Of a DNA stretch of 64,000 bases, positions 16,555-27,286 are shown one piece after another; positions within the stretch are counted from its first letter, which is position 1; each line of letters opens with the position of its first letter. The translations under genes were made by a program, and so were the position numbers. The notes below the pieces were generated by a model. That model saw nothing but the letters and a program-made list of their open reading frames with translations. It was not told where the DNA came from and did not search any database. This stretch comes from Candidatus Parcubacteria bacterium (GTDB taxonomy: Bacteria > Patescibacteria > Paceibacteria > UBA6257 > HR35), in assembly GCA_026004535.1 (NCBI GenBank), contig BPJI01000002.1:1-64000 (forward strand), given 5' to 3'.

Positions 16555-19500
16555 ATGCAAGAAGGGAAACTTTTAAAATATAGCAAAAACGTACTGCTTG
16601 ATTTATCAGGTAAAGTAAAATTTGCAGAGGACACTCTTATACCTTTTAATCTATCTGCAGAATTGAGCGAGCAAGAAACAAATCTTTTGTTTGACATATT
16701 AAAAGAATTAGAGAAGCATGAAGATATAAACAAAAACAAAAGTTTATACTCTTTATTATTGCAATATCTTGAACTTAAATTAAAGCCAGACAAAATAGAT
16801 GATATTGCCGAAAATTTAACAGGGGAGCAATTATACGCAATTGCACTTGGGATAAGAAACTTTGAATCAAATAATCATAGAAAAGGTGTTATCATAGGTG
16901 ATACGATGGGATTTGGTAAAACAAGAATAGCAGCGGGCTATGTTCAGTATTTTATTAACAGGCGAAATGCACCATTTTTTGTATGCTCAAAAGAAGTGTT
17001 ATTAAGTGAAATAATCAACGAATATATTGAGATTAATAAATCTAAATTTTATGATGCAAATGGTAAATTTGATATTAAGAAAGCAAGGAAATTCAAATTG
17101 CTGCTTTTTAACGAAAGAAAAAATATAGATGTTTTATATAAAAAGGGTAAAGAATATGTATCTGAAACAATTTATAGTTCAGATATAAATGATTTGAAGA
17201 ATTTTGTTGAAGATGTTTTAAATGATGAGTTGTTGAGAAAATTTATTTTGTTGTTTAACCTGTTTAACTTTTCCGGGAATAAAAATTTAAGTAAAGAAAT
17301 TAAAAATTATAATAAAAATTTGGCAAAATATTACACTGATAAAAATAAAGTTAGAGATTCAAAAAAAGAAGAAGGGCATAAATATTACTATTTTAAAATG
17401 TTGTTTTCTGTTGGTTATATTTTGCAAGATGATATTAATTTTGTTAAAAATAAAAGATTATTTTATGTTAACAATAAAGAAGAATTGGTTGATGTATTAG
17501 ATTATTTGTCAGATATAATTGAAGATTTTGAAAATAAATACAATGAAGCGAAAAAAAGATTTTTTGAGATACTTGTCAATAATGGATTTATTGGCATAGG
17601 GACAACATATTCTCAATTGAGAACAGATTTTAGTGCAAATGATTTATACATAAATGTTGATTTGTCAAATTTCTATAAAAAAGACAATTTTAAAGTCAAA
17701 TTTAAAAATAAAGACAATAAAACGTTAAAAAGCATATTGTTTAACTTAACAAGTATATTTACTAATGTAATTTATGACGAATCGCACAATATCGCAGGTG
17801 CAGAAACTATTGGTAAAACTACTACAAACTTTTTGTATCATAATTTCCATCCATATCTGAATTTAATTGCTTTTGAAAGTTTACTTTACTCTTTAGATAT
17901 AAAAAAATATGAGTTAACAAAACCTATATTGCAAGAAAAATTAAAAAACGACGAAAAAAATAGGTTTTCAACTTTAATTGAAGCATTAAATACCACAAAG
18001 TTTATATATGTTTCAATTAGTAAAACATTTACTAATCTGCTTCCTGAAAATGACAATCAAAATGATGATAACAAAAAAGAATTTTTATGGTTTTTAAATG
18101 ATGCTTTGAAAAGTGATTATATATCTTTATCTAATGATTTTATATCGAATAAGTTTAGTGCGTTTATGTCAGCAACTTTTGTTAAAAATAATGGTATTAT
18201 AATGCCTATTTTGTCTTTGTTTACAGATATAGGCACATTCCCAAACAAGATGATGTATTTTATGAGTTTTGATACGAAGATGTTTAATAGCGAAAATGCA
18301 ATATATTTTAAGCAATATCTTCCTAAATATTTAACAAAAAGAGGTTATTATATCAATAGGCAATTTGAATTGGTCACACCGCAATATGAACCTATTAATT
18401 ACATAATAAATAAAAATCAAAAAGAAAATGTAAATGATATTTATAAAAGGTTTATCAATCATTTTAAATTGCTTAAATCCAAAAAATACATAATGGAGAA
18501 TATTTATTCTTATTTTTTATTAAAAAACGTAATTGATGTTTATAATTTTAAAAATTCAACAGAAGGATATTTTATTGATATTTTTAGAGAGAATCTTGTT
18601 AATGTCAATAGTATTTTAACCTCTGTAAACACAAGCGATTATGGCAATTTCAAAAAATTATTCATAAAAACCATTATTGATATATCCAATTTTTGCGAGG
18701 ATATAAGCATTATTGAAAAAGCGTTTGGAAAAAAAATAGATGATAGTATTGTGAATAATGATGTTTTATATGATATGTTAAACAATGATAATGAATTTGA
18801 TTATAAATTAAGATGCACATTTATTATTATTCAATTTGGTGCTATAAAATATGGGTTAAATAATTCAGAGATAAAAATAATTACTTTAATAGACGATTCG
18901 ATTTATCAAAACACTTCAGGTTTTAATATTTGGAAGCGAATTGATGAATTAATAGGTGTAAAGGAAGAAGATAACTTTTTCACGAGTAATGGTTTTCAAA
19001 TTTTCAAAAAATATAAAGAAGCCAAGGATTTTATATTAGAAACAAAAGGAAACGATATTAATAATGACAATAATGATTCTATATCATACAAAATTAATTT
19101 TGAATATACAATAGATGAAATTTTTCAACCTTATACAGAAAAAAGATATGAAAATATTCTAAAATTTTACGAAGACAATAACACGTATTTTAATTTATAT
19201 GCATATGCCAATACAGACCATTTACTTGCTGTAAGACGATTAATTGCCTCAAATATTATTTCAATGTTTACAAAATTTAATTTTGGAAGGTTTAATAATA
19301 GTTTGGTGAAAAATTTCATTACTGCAATAAAAACTGTTGATATAACTCACAAATCTATTGAAATATTAGAAGGAAACAAAAATGAAAAATTAGATTGGAT
19401 TCCTAAAAACAACGATGGATATAAGTTAATTGTATCATATGACCATACATTTGATAACTATTCAAAGGTTATATTAAACTCTTATGAAGGAAAGAAAGTT

Positions 19501-22500
19501 AAAAACGATGTAAGATATTTATTTGACGCAATAGAAAAAGATAATAATGTTTTTAAGAATATAGCATATCAAATAAATTTAAACTTTGTGGTTGACGATT
19601 ACGAAAAACTATTAAATAAATATAAAGATATAATTTTAGAAAAATATATTGAGTATTCAAAAGATAAACAATTACCAAATGTCGATAGAGCATTTCAAAT
19701 AATTGACAAAACATATTCTTCATTATTTACAACCGAAAATGAATTTTCAGGGTTTCCCAATGATAAATTATTTTGTTTAAAAGGGCAATACTCTATTTAT
19801 AAAAACTTGCAATACTTATATCAAGAATATTTAATCAATAAAGATATTGATTATAATATCCCATTTCAGCCCTATGATTATATAAACAATACATTAAAAA
19901 ACTATTTCAGGCAAAAAGGAATTAAATTTAATATGCTTGATGGTACGGGGAGGAGATATAAATTTGAACAAATACAGGGAGACAGCGAAGGGTATGGATA
20001 TATTATTAAGACAGGTGAAATTTTGGCAGATAGTGATGAAAGTGAAGACGATATTGACGATATTGATGAAAACGAATCTATATTAACAACAAAAGATATT
20101 GAAAGTGATGAAGAAATTGAAAGTTCAGAAACAGAAAGTGAAGATGAAAATGTTTATGTTGCTGTTTCAAAAGACGAGAATTACATAATTAATTTAAGAG
20201 AAAAAATTCATTTGTTTAATAATGATAATCAATACAATTTAATAATAATAAACAGGCGTGCTTCTGAAAGCGTATCCTTACATGCATCAGAAAAGTTTAA
20301 AGACAGAAGACCGAGAGTAATGATTATTGCAGAAGCAGAATCTAACAGTATCAATGAGATACAAAAACGTGGCCGTATAAATAGAAGAGGGCAAGTCGCA
20401 AAACCTTATTATTACTATCCTTACACAACCATACCTTACGAGAAAAGAATAATTATGATGTTAAAGAAAAAATTGATTCATTTGGAAGGCGTTACAAAAG
20501 GAAATAGAAACCTTTCCGATTTTAGTGAGGAAGAATTAAGAAAATTGCAAGATTTAGAAAATGAAGATGCAAATAAAATATTAGTAGATATATTGCAGAA
20601 AAAATTAAGCGATTCCAGTTTGCCACTATTTGATTTGCATCTTTCAGATATGCGTGATTTGTTTGCATTGATTCAAGATAATGAAACGGGCAGAGATGAA
20701 AGACGCTTTAATAATAGGATTGCGAGTGGAAAAGGATTGATAACTAAATTTATGCAAAATTATTATGTGTTTGATTTTGAAACGCAAGAAACAATACTAA
20801 ACTCACTTATTGAATCCTATTTTAATATAATAAAAGATGTTGTAGAAGAAAAACCAATAAAAGCAAATATAGAAAGTAGGGATGTATTTTATTATTCTAA
20901 TTACAACAGATATTACGATTACAATAATGAAAATTTAAATAATACATTAATTGAAATACCGGAAATAAAATATTCTTTAACTTATAGAGAAAAAAATAAT
21001 AAAATCAATTATGCAAACATTTATATTGACGCAATTAAATATTTGTCTAATGTAGATGAAGATAAAAAAATTATTAATCAATACATTGCGTTTTTAAAAT
21101 ATGTAACAAAAGAAAATGAAAGTGTGGTGCAAGATGAAGTATTGGCAAATGTTTTGGATGTAGATAGTTTATATGAAGATTTATATTACTATCATGAAAA
21201 GTTAATGCAGGGGGTTAATATAAATATAAAATATGCGTTTATATTATTAAAAGCATTCAACATATTTGCTTCTTCTTTAAACAAGAAAACGTACATTAAT
21301 TTATTGCGTGGCTTCTATTACAAATTATACAAGACACATATTTTAGGTTTATATGAGAAAGTAATTGAAATGTTTTCACAGTTCAACCAAAGGCAAAATT
21401 TAATAAGCCAGATTGATTATTTTTCTAACTTGCAACTATTCAAGCAAAATGTCGAATTGTTGTTAAATATACCGGAAATAGATAAATATCAAGATGGCGA
21501 TGAGTATTTTGAGGAACAAATTTCAAAAATTGAAGGTAAATATCACTTAATTAAAGATGAAAATGGTGAAGAATTTAAATTATATGTTCTTGAAAGTAAT
21601 GAAGGAGAGTCAAATGTGCCTGTCATAATGCAATTAGATAAGAAAATTGTAGATTTAATTATATATTTATCGGATGTTAACAGGGCATATCTATATTACA
21701 AAAAGATTGTCGCACATATTTACGAGAGCATGAATAGGGAAGGAAGTGAAATAAGCAAAAATATATCTGATAAATTGAAAAAGGATATATTGGATATTAT
21801 AGTGAATAATAAACATGATTATTACAATAACAATATTGACATACATTTAAGAAAAGTAAAAAATGAAATTTATCACAATGCTCTTTGCAATGTGCTTGTT
21901 AAAAAAATGTATTTACAAGAAGCAAATAAAGTTGAAACGAAAATTTTTAAAGATGGTATATCATTGATTCAAAAAATAAATACAAACTTGTATAAAAAAT
22001 TGTATAAAGCATGGGAAAAAGTTTTCAATAAATTAGATAATGAAAATAATAATATAAATGATGTAATCAGAAAAATGTATTTTGGAAAAGATATAACTCA
22101 AGACGAATATTTAAAATTAGATAAAAAAGAAGTTGCAAAATTTGAGAAATATCAAAGTGAGGTAAAAAAATCATTGATATCGTACACAAAATATTTGTTT
22201 GATAAAGCGGTTAAACATTATGAAGATAATTTGTTGAAAGATAAAGATGAAAATACAAATGTAAATTTTCACTTATATCAAAAGATAGATTTAAAAGAGT
22301 TGGTTGATTATGTAATTGACTATATGTCAAATAGCGAGTATGTTTTAACTAACGAAATAGTTAATGTTGTAGAGAAAGAAGCGTATATTGAGGAGAACTA
22401 TGATAAATTTGTCAAATTGCCAAAAAATCTTAAAGATTTATACATTAAAGAAATAAGATATGGCAATATAGAAATGCTGATTGATAATATAATGATGAGA

Positions 22501-23127
22501 AATCCTATTTACACAAGTGTGCATGAGTTTAATAATTTTAGTTTAATGTATCCGGCATTTATGTTTTTAACCACAAACTATAATGATATTAAATTTACTT
22601 CAATATTTAATATTATATATAATTTAAAAGGTACAACTGTGTCAGGCAATCCTTCCAATGCAGTAATGTTTATTACAAATATGAAAGAGCGTCAATTTAA
22701 ATTAGTGATTGCATTTTTAGATAAAGTTGTTAGTGATAATGAAGTAACAATACTGAAGCAAGATTTTTCTAAAATTTTCTTTGATATGCAAAATAAATTA
22801 GACATAGATAGTGTTAAAGAATATGATGTTTATTCTAAAGACAAAGAAATAGAAAAAGCTTTGGATGTGTATGAAAAAATTGAAAGCGAAAACAAAGTGC
22901 AGGTTGTAGCAAACAATATATTTTATACATTGAATGACAAGTTTATTGATGCAAACCTAAAAAGCAAAACATTTTTGATTGGTGAAGGTATATTCAGTCA
23001 ACCTTTAACAGGAATAATAATTAATGCAACAAGTGAGGGCGGAATAGATGAAGAGACACCTGTGTTAAACATTAATATACCAATTAAAATTGATAACATT
23101 ACGGATATAATTAATAATATAAATTAA
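16555..23127 (+). CDS. Giant strawberry-notch-like SF2 helicase (2190 aa)
   Basis: The N-terminal ATPase half has Walker A GDTMGFGKT at about 115-123 and a DESH Walker B at about 408-411. The C-terminal half has, at about 1240-1310, ESVSLHAS, then DRRPRVMII, then QKRGRINRRGQ (motif VI arginine fingers), followed by EKRIIMMLKKKL and LEGVTKGNR. That ordered set is the signature of strawberry-notch (SNO) helicases, seen in animals and also in phages and plasmids. About 850 residues lie between motifs II and VI, much more than usual, and roughly 880 further residues of unknown function follow; an acidic stretch lies near 1160-1200. SNO-type proteins may act in transcription, replication or DNA injection. 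The following gene of 856 residues is probably its partner. Confidence 0.85.
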   Translation: MQEGKLLKYSKNVLLDLSGKVKFAEDTLIPFNLSAELSEQETNLLFDILKELEKHEDINKNKSLYSLLLQYLELKLKPDKIDDIAENLTGEQLYAIALGIRNFESNNHRKGVIIGDTMGFGKTRIAAGYVQYFINRRNAPFFVCSKEVLLSEIINEYIEINKSKFYDANGKFDIKKARKFKLLLFNERKNIDVLYKKGKEYVSETIYSSDINDLKNFVEDVLNDELLRKFILLFNLFNFSGNKNLSKEIKNYNKNLAKYYTDKNKVRDSKKEEGHKYYYFKMLFSVGYILQDDINFVKNKRLFYVNNKEELVDVLDYLSDIIEDFENKYNEAKKRFFEILVNNGFIGIGTTYSQLRTDFSANDLYINVDLSNFYKKDNFKVKFKNKDNKTLKSILFNLTSIFTNVIYDESHNIAGAETIGKTTTNFLYHNFHPYLNLIAFESLLYSLDIKKYELTKPILQEKLKNDEKNRFSTLIEALNTTKFIYVSISKTFTNLLPENDNQNDDNKKEFLWFLNDALKSDYISLSNDFISNKFSAFMSATFVKNNGIIMPILSLFTDIGTFPNKMMYFMSFDTKMFNSENAIYFKQYLPKYLTKRGYYINRQFELVTPQYEPINYIINKNQKENVNDIYKRFINHFKLLKSKKYIMENIYSYFLLKNVIDVYNFKNSTEGYFIDIFRENLVNVNSILTSVNTSDYGNFKKLFIKTIIDISNFCEDISIIEKAFGKKIDDSIVNNDVLYDMLNNDNEFDYKLRCTFIIIQFGAIKYGLNNSEIKIITLIDDSIYQNTSGFNIWKRIDELIGVKEEDNFFTSNGFQIFKKYKEAKDFILETKGNDINNDNNDSISYKINFEYTIDEIFQPYTEKRYENILKFYEDNNTYFNLYAYANTDHLLAVRRLIASNIISMFTKFNFGRFNNSLVKNFITAIKTVDITHKSIEILEGNKNEKLDWIPKNNDGYKLIVSYDHTFDNYSKVILNSYEGKKVKNDVRYLFDAIEKDNNVFKNIAYQINLNFVVDDYEKLLNKYKDIILEKYIEYSKDKQLPNVDRAFQIIDKTYSSLFTTENEFSGFPNDKLFCLKGQYSIYKNLQYLYQEYLINKDIDYNIPFQPYDYINNTLKNYFRQKGIKFNMLDGTGRRYKFEQIQGDSEGYGYIIKTGEILADSDESEDDIDDIDENESILTTKDIESDEEIESSETESEDENVYVAVSKDENYIINLREKIHLFNNDNQYNLIIINRRASESVSLHASEKFKDRRPRVMIIAEAESNSINEIQKRGRINRRGQVAKPYYYYPYTTIPYEKRIIMMLKKKLIHLEGVTKGNRNLSDFSEEELRKLQDLENEDANKILVDILQKKLSDSSLPLFDLHLSDMRDLFALIQDNETGRDERRFNNRIASGKGLITKFMQNYYVFDFETQETILNSLIESYFNIIKDVVEEKPIKANIESRDVFYYSNYNRYYDYNNENLNNTLIEIPEIKYSLTYREKNNKINYANIYIDAIKYLSNVDEDKKIINQYIAFLKYVTKENESVVQDEVLANVLDVDSLYEDLYYYHEKLMQGVNINIKYAFILLKAFNIFASSLNKKTYINLLRGFYYKLYKTHILGLYEKVIEMFSQFNQRQNLISQIDYFSNLQLFKQNVELLLNIPEIDKYQDGDEYFEEQISKIEGKYHLIKDENGEEFKLYVLESNEGESNVPVIMQLDKKIVDLIIYLSDVNRAYLYYKKIVAHIYESMNREGSEISKNISDKLKKDILDIIVNNKHDYYNNNIDIHLRKVKNEIYHNALCNVLVKKMYLQEANKVETKIFKDGISLIQKINTNLYKKLYKAWEKVFNKLDNENNNINDVIRKMYFGKDITQDEYLKLDKKEVAKFEKYQSEVKKSLISYTKYLFDKAVKHYEDNLLKDKDENTNVNFHLYQKIDLKELVDYVIDYMSNSEYVLTNEIVNVVEKEAYIEENYDKFVKLPKNLKDLYIKEIRYGNIEMLIDNIMMRNPIYTSVHEFNNFSLMYPAFMFLTTNYNDIKFTSIFNIIYNLKGTTVSGNPSNAVMFITNMKERQFKLVIAFLDKVVSDNEVTILKQDFSKIFFDMQNKLDIDSVKEYDVYSKDKEIEKALDVYEKIESENKVQVVANNIFYTLNDKFIDANLKSKTFLIGEGIFSQPLTGIIINATSEGGIDEETPVLNINIPIKIDNITDIINNIN

Positions 23128-23146
23128 ACTTTAAAAACTATAAAAA

Positions 23147-25717
23147 ATGGAAAAAAAACACTTTCTGACATGTTTAGTTCCCAAACACAGTGAAATAGAA
23201 CCTGCGAATCATTGTATCTATATTGGAAAAAATAATAATAACGAACCGCAATTTTTGACTTATTCTTACAATAAAGGCATTATATTGCCGGAGAAAAAGA
23301 ATGATAAAGTGATGATTGATACCGAAAGAACAGGATTGTATTTTTCAGAAAAAAATGAGATATTTTTCAAGAAAAATTCAAATATATTAATAGAGTTTGG
23401 TAATCAAATTTATAATAATAAACACTATTTTAGTACAAGGGGAGAAACAATTGAAAATTTTATTAAGAATTATGATAATGATGATAGCATGTATTTTTGT
23501 TTTACATCATTTCAATTCAATTATATACATGAAGAAAAAAAATATGAATATTTTGATATGTTAAAAAAGATTAATAATGAAAATAGAGATTTTTTTAATT
23601 TATCAGGTATAGTTCATAATACTCATATAGAACCTGATTATAGTTATGATACAATAAATCACCTTAAAACTAAGGAAAATGAATATTTAACAGACAATGA
23701 AATAAAAGAAAATAAATTTATAAAAAACACTTTCTTTTCTTTTATTAAATACGAAAAAACGCAAGAATTTTTAAAAACATTGTTGAAAAAAGATTTTCTT
23801 TACAATAATTTGAGAGAACCAAGAGGAATAAAAGATGCTTTATTTGAATTTAATTATAAAAATATTAAAAACTTTTCAAATAATGAAAAGCAATTATTTA
23901 AAACATATTTTTATAATACAAGATATATTTATGTATATGTAAAAATCGTGCATTTCGACAATGAAAAAAATAATAGATTATATAAAGTAATTTACTTACC
24001 GCTTTCAGATGTAATTTTATTTACTTACTATTATTATTGTTATTTTAATTATGAAACGAACCTTATTAATGAAACTAAATATAATTGGAAAGATTATTTT
24101 TTGGAAAGAATTACAAATTTTTATAAAGTCATAATAAGTGATGACGATATTGTAAAACATTTTGATATTAATGTTAATTTGGAAGGTAAGTTTGATATAT
24201 TGAAGGAATTAGAGTCGAAATTCATGAATAAAATTTTTGTAGATGCACGTATATTGTTTGATAATTATCATGGAGATAAAAAAATAATAATAGATTTTGC
24301 AGATAAAATAATAAATTCTTTATACAACAATAAAGTAATGGTTGTTATTGATAAATACCTGGAGAATAAATATGTAAGTATGGTTAATTTTGATTTGAAA
24401 AAAATAAATATAAACGAAGTTTTAAATTTCATTAAAAATAATTTAGAATACGCAGATGATTATGATGTTATTGATTTATATGTAAAAAGAGATATAAGAG
24501 TAATGGATGTAAGAGATCATATACACTATTTAGTACATGAACCATTTGAAATAAATAATTTAATTATATCTTACAATGAAATTTCATATTTAACAAATAA
24601 CTTTAAGGACAATGAATTTGTAATAACATTTAACGGATACGTATTAAGTCATAAGAGCAGCAATATTAAATTACTATTACAAAAAAACAAAAAACAAGAT
24701 GATTTAATTGAAGATATTGCAGAAATAAAAGGCGAAGAATTGGAACAATATATTAAGTCGCAGGTATTGACAAAACCGGTAATGTACAAAATCAATAAAG
24801 CAGAAGGTGTAAAGAAAATAAATGTTAGTAATTTAATTAGTTTAATAAGACACGATGAAAAAAATATTTACGCATTAAAAAACATCAAAAAAATCTTATA
24901 TGATGATAATGGCGATATAGAATCTTTTGAAAGTAAATTATTATTGACAGATACAGTTTTTTCAGATTACTTAATTTACTGCAATTATGAGAGTGTTACA
25001 GAGTTAATTGAAATAATTGCAAACGCACCGTATAAAGATTGGAAAAAGAAATTCTCGGATAAAATAACAAATTATGAAACTTTCTTCCTTGATAGTGCAA
25101 ATTACAAAGACATAACTGCGACTATAAATGATTTGGATAAAAATTATTTATCAAGTACATTAAACGTTTACGGAGAGTATTTGAAAAGTTCAACTGATAT
25201 AATAAACAATGACTTTATAAATAATTTTGTCAAAGAATTAGAAAAGAAATATCAAAATCAACTTGCAAGGGAACTTTCGTTACATATTACATTGCCATAT
25301 TTTTATGTATTAAGTTTACTAAAAGCAAACAATAAAAAATTATTTACAGTCGATAAAGAAAGTTTGGCGCTGAAAAAGATTATTAATCATATTTTTCTAA
25401 TGTCAGAAGAGTGGATAGTGTCAAAAATGACGCAAAACAATCTTAATGTCAGATTGTTAAATAGCGATACGATAAATAATGTGGCGAAAATGTATTTGTT
25501 TAGGTTGATGATTAATAATAACTATTTTGTCAACATGGACATATTCTCTATGTTTATAAATAGCAACAAATTATTAGAATTGGATAAGTACAATGATTAC
25601 ATTAAATCACAATTGGCCTCAACAATATCTGAAATGTATAAAGAAAATTTCATTGACATTGAAAAAGAGCAGTTATTATTAAGTAAACTAAAAACGTTTG
25701 AGCAATTGAAGATATAA
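23147..25717 (+). CDS. Large uncharacterised protein (856 aa)
   Basis: The product is soluble, rich in Asn, Lys, Ile and Tyr, and shows no known motif: no P-loop, no polymerase motifs A/B/C, no nuclease signature. It lies 19 bp after the giant helicase and is the second longest gene in the window. Co-transcription suggests a shared complex with the helicase. It might be a divergent polymerase or a virion-delivered protein, but nothing in the sequence establishes either. Confidence 0.75.
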   Translation: MEKKHFLTCLVPKHSEIEPANHCIYIGKNNNNEPQFLTYSYNKGIILPEKKNDKVMIDTERTGLYFSEKNEIFFKKNSNILIEFGNQIYNNKHYFSTRGETIENFIKNYDNDDSMYFCFTSFQFNYIHEEKKYEYFDMLKKINNENRDFFNLSGIVHNTHIEPDYSYDTINHLKTKENEYLTDNEIKENKFIKNTFFSFIKYEKTQEFLKTLLKKDFLYNNLREPRGIKDALFEFNYKNIKNFSNNEKQLFKTYFYNTRYIYVYVKIVHFDNEKNNRLYKVIYLPLSDVILFTYYYYCYFNYETNLINETKYNWKDYFLERITNFYKVIISDDDIVKHFDINVNLEGKFDILKELESKFMNKIFVDARILFDNYHGDKKIIIDFADKIINSLYNNKVMVVIDKYLENKYVSMVNFDLKKININEVLNFIKNNLEYADDYDVIDLYVKRDIRVMDVRDHIHYLVHEPFEINNLIISYNEISYLTNNFKDNEFVITFNGYVLSHKSSNIKLLLQKNKKQDDLIEDIAEIKGEELEQYIKSQVLTKPVMYKINKAEGVKKINVSNLISLIRHDEKNIYALKNIKKILYDDNGDIESFESKLLLTDTVFSDYLIYCNYESVTELIEIIANAPYKDWKKKFSDKITNYETFFLDSANYKDITATINDLDKNYLSSTLNVYGEYLKSSTDIINNDFINNFVKELEKKYQNQLARELSLHITLPYFYVLSLLKANNKKLFTVDKESLALKKIINHIFLMSEEWIVSKMTQNNLNVRLLNSDTINNVAKMYLFRLMINNNYFVNMDIFSMFINSNKLLELDKYNDYIKSQLASTISEMYKENFIDIEKEQLLLSKLKTFEQLKI

Positions 25718-25727
25718 ATAATGCAAC

Positions 25728-25958
25728 ATGAACGATGCGAATGATATAAAATTGGAAGAAATGGAAAAATCCCAGTGGGGGAGAATATATTCTATATTTA
25801 TTGTAAGTAATTCTTTAATATTGTTGTTTTTATTAGGGAATAGAAAATTGACAAATTTTGAAAGAATATATCTGATATCTGTTGGATTGTTAACTTTTAT
25901 TACTTGCTACATTGCTTATGAAAATAACAAAAAATACTACAGTTTGGAATTGATATAA
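25728..25958 (+). CDS. Two-span membrane hairpin protein, paralog A (76 aa)
   Basis: A charged N-terminal helix is followed by hydrophobic segments at about 22-38 and 48-65, separated by a polar turn with an arginine (NFERIYLISVGLLTF). The plan and the pattern around the second span resemble the next gene, pointing to an old duplication. Function is unknown; holin-like or virion-membrane roles are possible. Confidence 0.75.
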   Translation: MNDANDIKLEEMEKSQWGRIYSIFIVSNSLILLFLLGNRKLTNFERIYLISVGLLTFITCYIAYENNKKYYSLELI

Positions 25959-25968
25959 ATTGTGAATA

Positions 25969-26211
25969 ATGAACGATTATGCAGAAAATAGAAAGCGTGA
26001 TTTGGAAGAGTTTAAAATTTCGCAAGGTATAAGGTTGTTTGACCTTTTGGTATTTTCGCCAATTTTAATTTATATCGGCATACGTGGAAAGGTAAACGAT
26101 GTTTCAAGAGTGGCTTTATTAGTTCTTGCTTTGGTGAGTATCATTTATAATGCTTATTATTATGAGATAACAAATATAAATAGTGAAAAAAATAATAATT
26201 TAAAAAAATAA
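25969..26211 (+). CDS. Two-span membrane hairpin protein, paralog B (80 aa)
   Basis: An N-terminal charged helix, membrane segments at about 25-40 and 48-66, an RGKVNDVSRVALLVL turn and a YNAYYY exit repeat the design of the preceding gene. The gene starts 10 bp after that one. The C-terminal tail is Asn/Lys-rich. Function is unknown. Confidence 0.75.
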   Translation: MNDYAENRKRDLEEFKISQGIRLFDLLVFSPILIYIGIRGKVNDVSRVALLVLALVSIIYNAYYYEITNINSEKNNNLKK

Positions 26212-26309
26212 TTATTTAAAAAAATGATAAAATAAAAATGGATGAAAAATTATTATTTTGACATGAAACACAAATTTTTACAATAATAAATACAATAAAA
26301 ATATATTTT

Positions 26310-27263
26310 ATGAAAAATATTTATTTAGAATACGCAAAATTAATAACAGAAAATGTAAAAAGCGAAAATATTCACATCAATACATTTGTTTTAAGTTTTT
26401 TAAGCAATTCAAATAGAGACGAATTTGATGATTTTAATGTTTTAGGAGAAAAACCTCCGTCAAATCTTCTGACCGAAAAATTTTTAAATACTATTAATTC
26501 AAGTAAATATAGAGAAGGTTTATTGCTTCTTTTTATAAAGAGATTTTATTCTGTATCAAAAGAAATATCATTTAATTGGCAAACATTATTCCCGGAACAA
26601 CCAATATTTGATTCTTTGGATACCGTAAACAAAATAGACAAAATATTGAAAGATATAAAATATAAGCTGACATTTAAAGATATTTTGCACATCTTATCGG
26701 AAGGAAAAAAAATGAGTTTTGCAGAATTTGATTATTTGATGACTAATTTAAGAATTTCTGCATTTGCTCACGAATTTGAAGAATATGGATTACTAAATTT
26801 AATTGATAAGCAATTATTGTATAAGCAGACAAAGACATATTATGACAGAATATTGGACAAAAATGTAGTTCAAGAAATTGAAGAAGTCGTTGAATTGTAT
26901 GATTTTAGTTTACCTGCAGCATATAATTTCTTTTTTAAAGGCGATGCGGAATCTATTTTTACATTACAAGGTGAAGAAGGGAATGCACGTTTTATTAAAG
27001 TTTATGATTATGCAACGGATAAAAGTGTTTATATGGAAGTTGACCCACATACAACAAATGCTATTGATGGTTTGGTTTCATTGTATAGCATACCGGTAGG
27101 TTCGGAAGATTATATTGATTATATAGGAAGGCAAGGTGATGTGATATTTATATCATTTAAAGAAACTAAAGAAGCATTAGAGTTTATGAAAAAAGCGGTT
27201 GATTTACCAAGAAGAAAAATAACTTATGAAGAGTATAAAAAGTGGATAAAATACGAATCATAA
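26310..27263 (+). CDS. Uncharacterised soluble protein (317 aa)
   Basis: No membrane segment or known domain is seen. The N-terminal half is helical, a middle section (about 205-270) looks beta-rich, and the end is a basic helix. About 98 bp of non-coding, very AT-rich DNA precedes it, with no clear promoter. It lies 23 bp upstream of the packaging-type ATPase, so a role in packaging or assembly is plausible (inference). Confidence 0.75.
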   Translation: MKNIYLEYAKLITENVKSENIHINTFVLSFLSNSNRDEFDDFNVLGEKPPSNLLTEKFLNTINSSKYREGLLLLFIKRFYSVSKEISFNWQTLFPEQPIFDSLDTVNKIDKILKDIKYKLTFKDILHILSEGKKMSFAEFDYLMTNLRISAFAHEFEEYGLLNLIDKQLLYKQTKTYYDRILDKNVVQEIEEVVELYDFSLPAAYNFFFKGDAESIFTLQGEEGNARFIKVYDYATDKSVYMEVDPHTTNAIDGLVSLYSIPVGSEDYIDYIGRQGDVIFISFKETKEALEFMKKAVDLPRRKITYEEYKKWIKYES

Positions 27264-27286
27264 ACTATATTTAAATAAATTAGATT

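Noticed and set aside
16555..23127. Tail tape-measure protein (because of its length)
   Set aside because: Despite its length it has clear helicase motifs and lacks the long repeat-rich helical and membrane pattern of tape measures.
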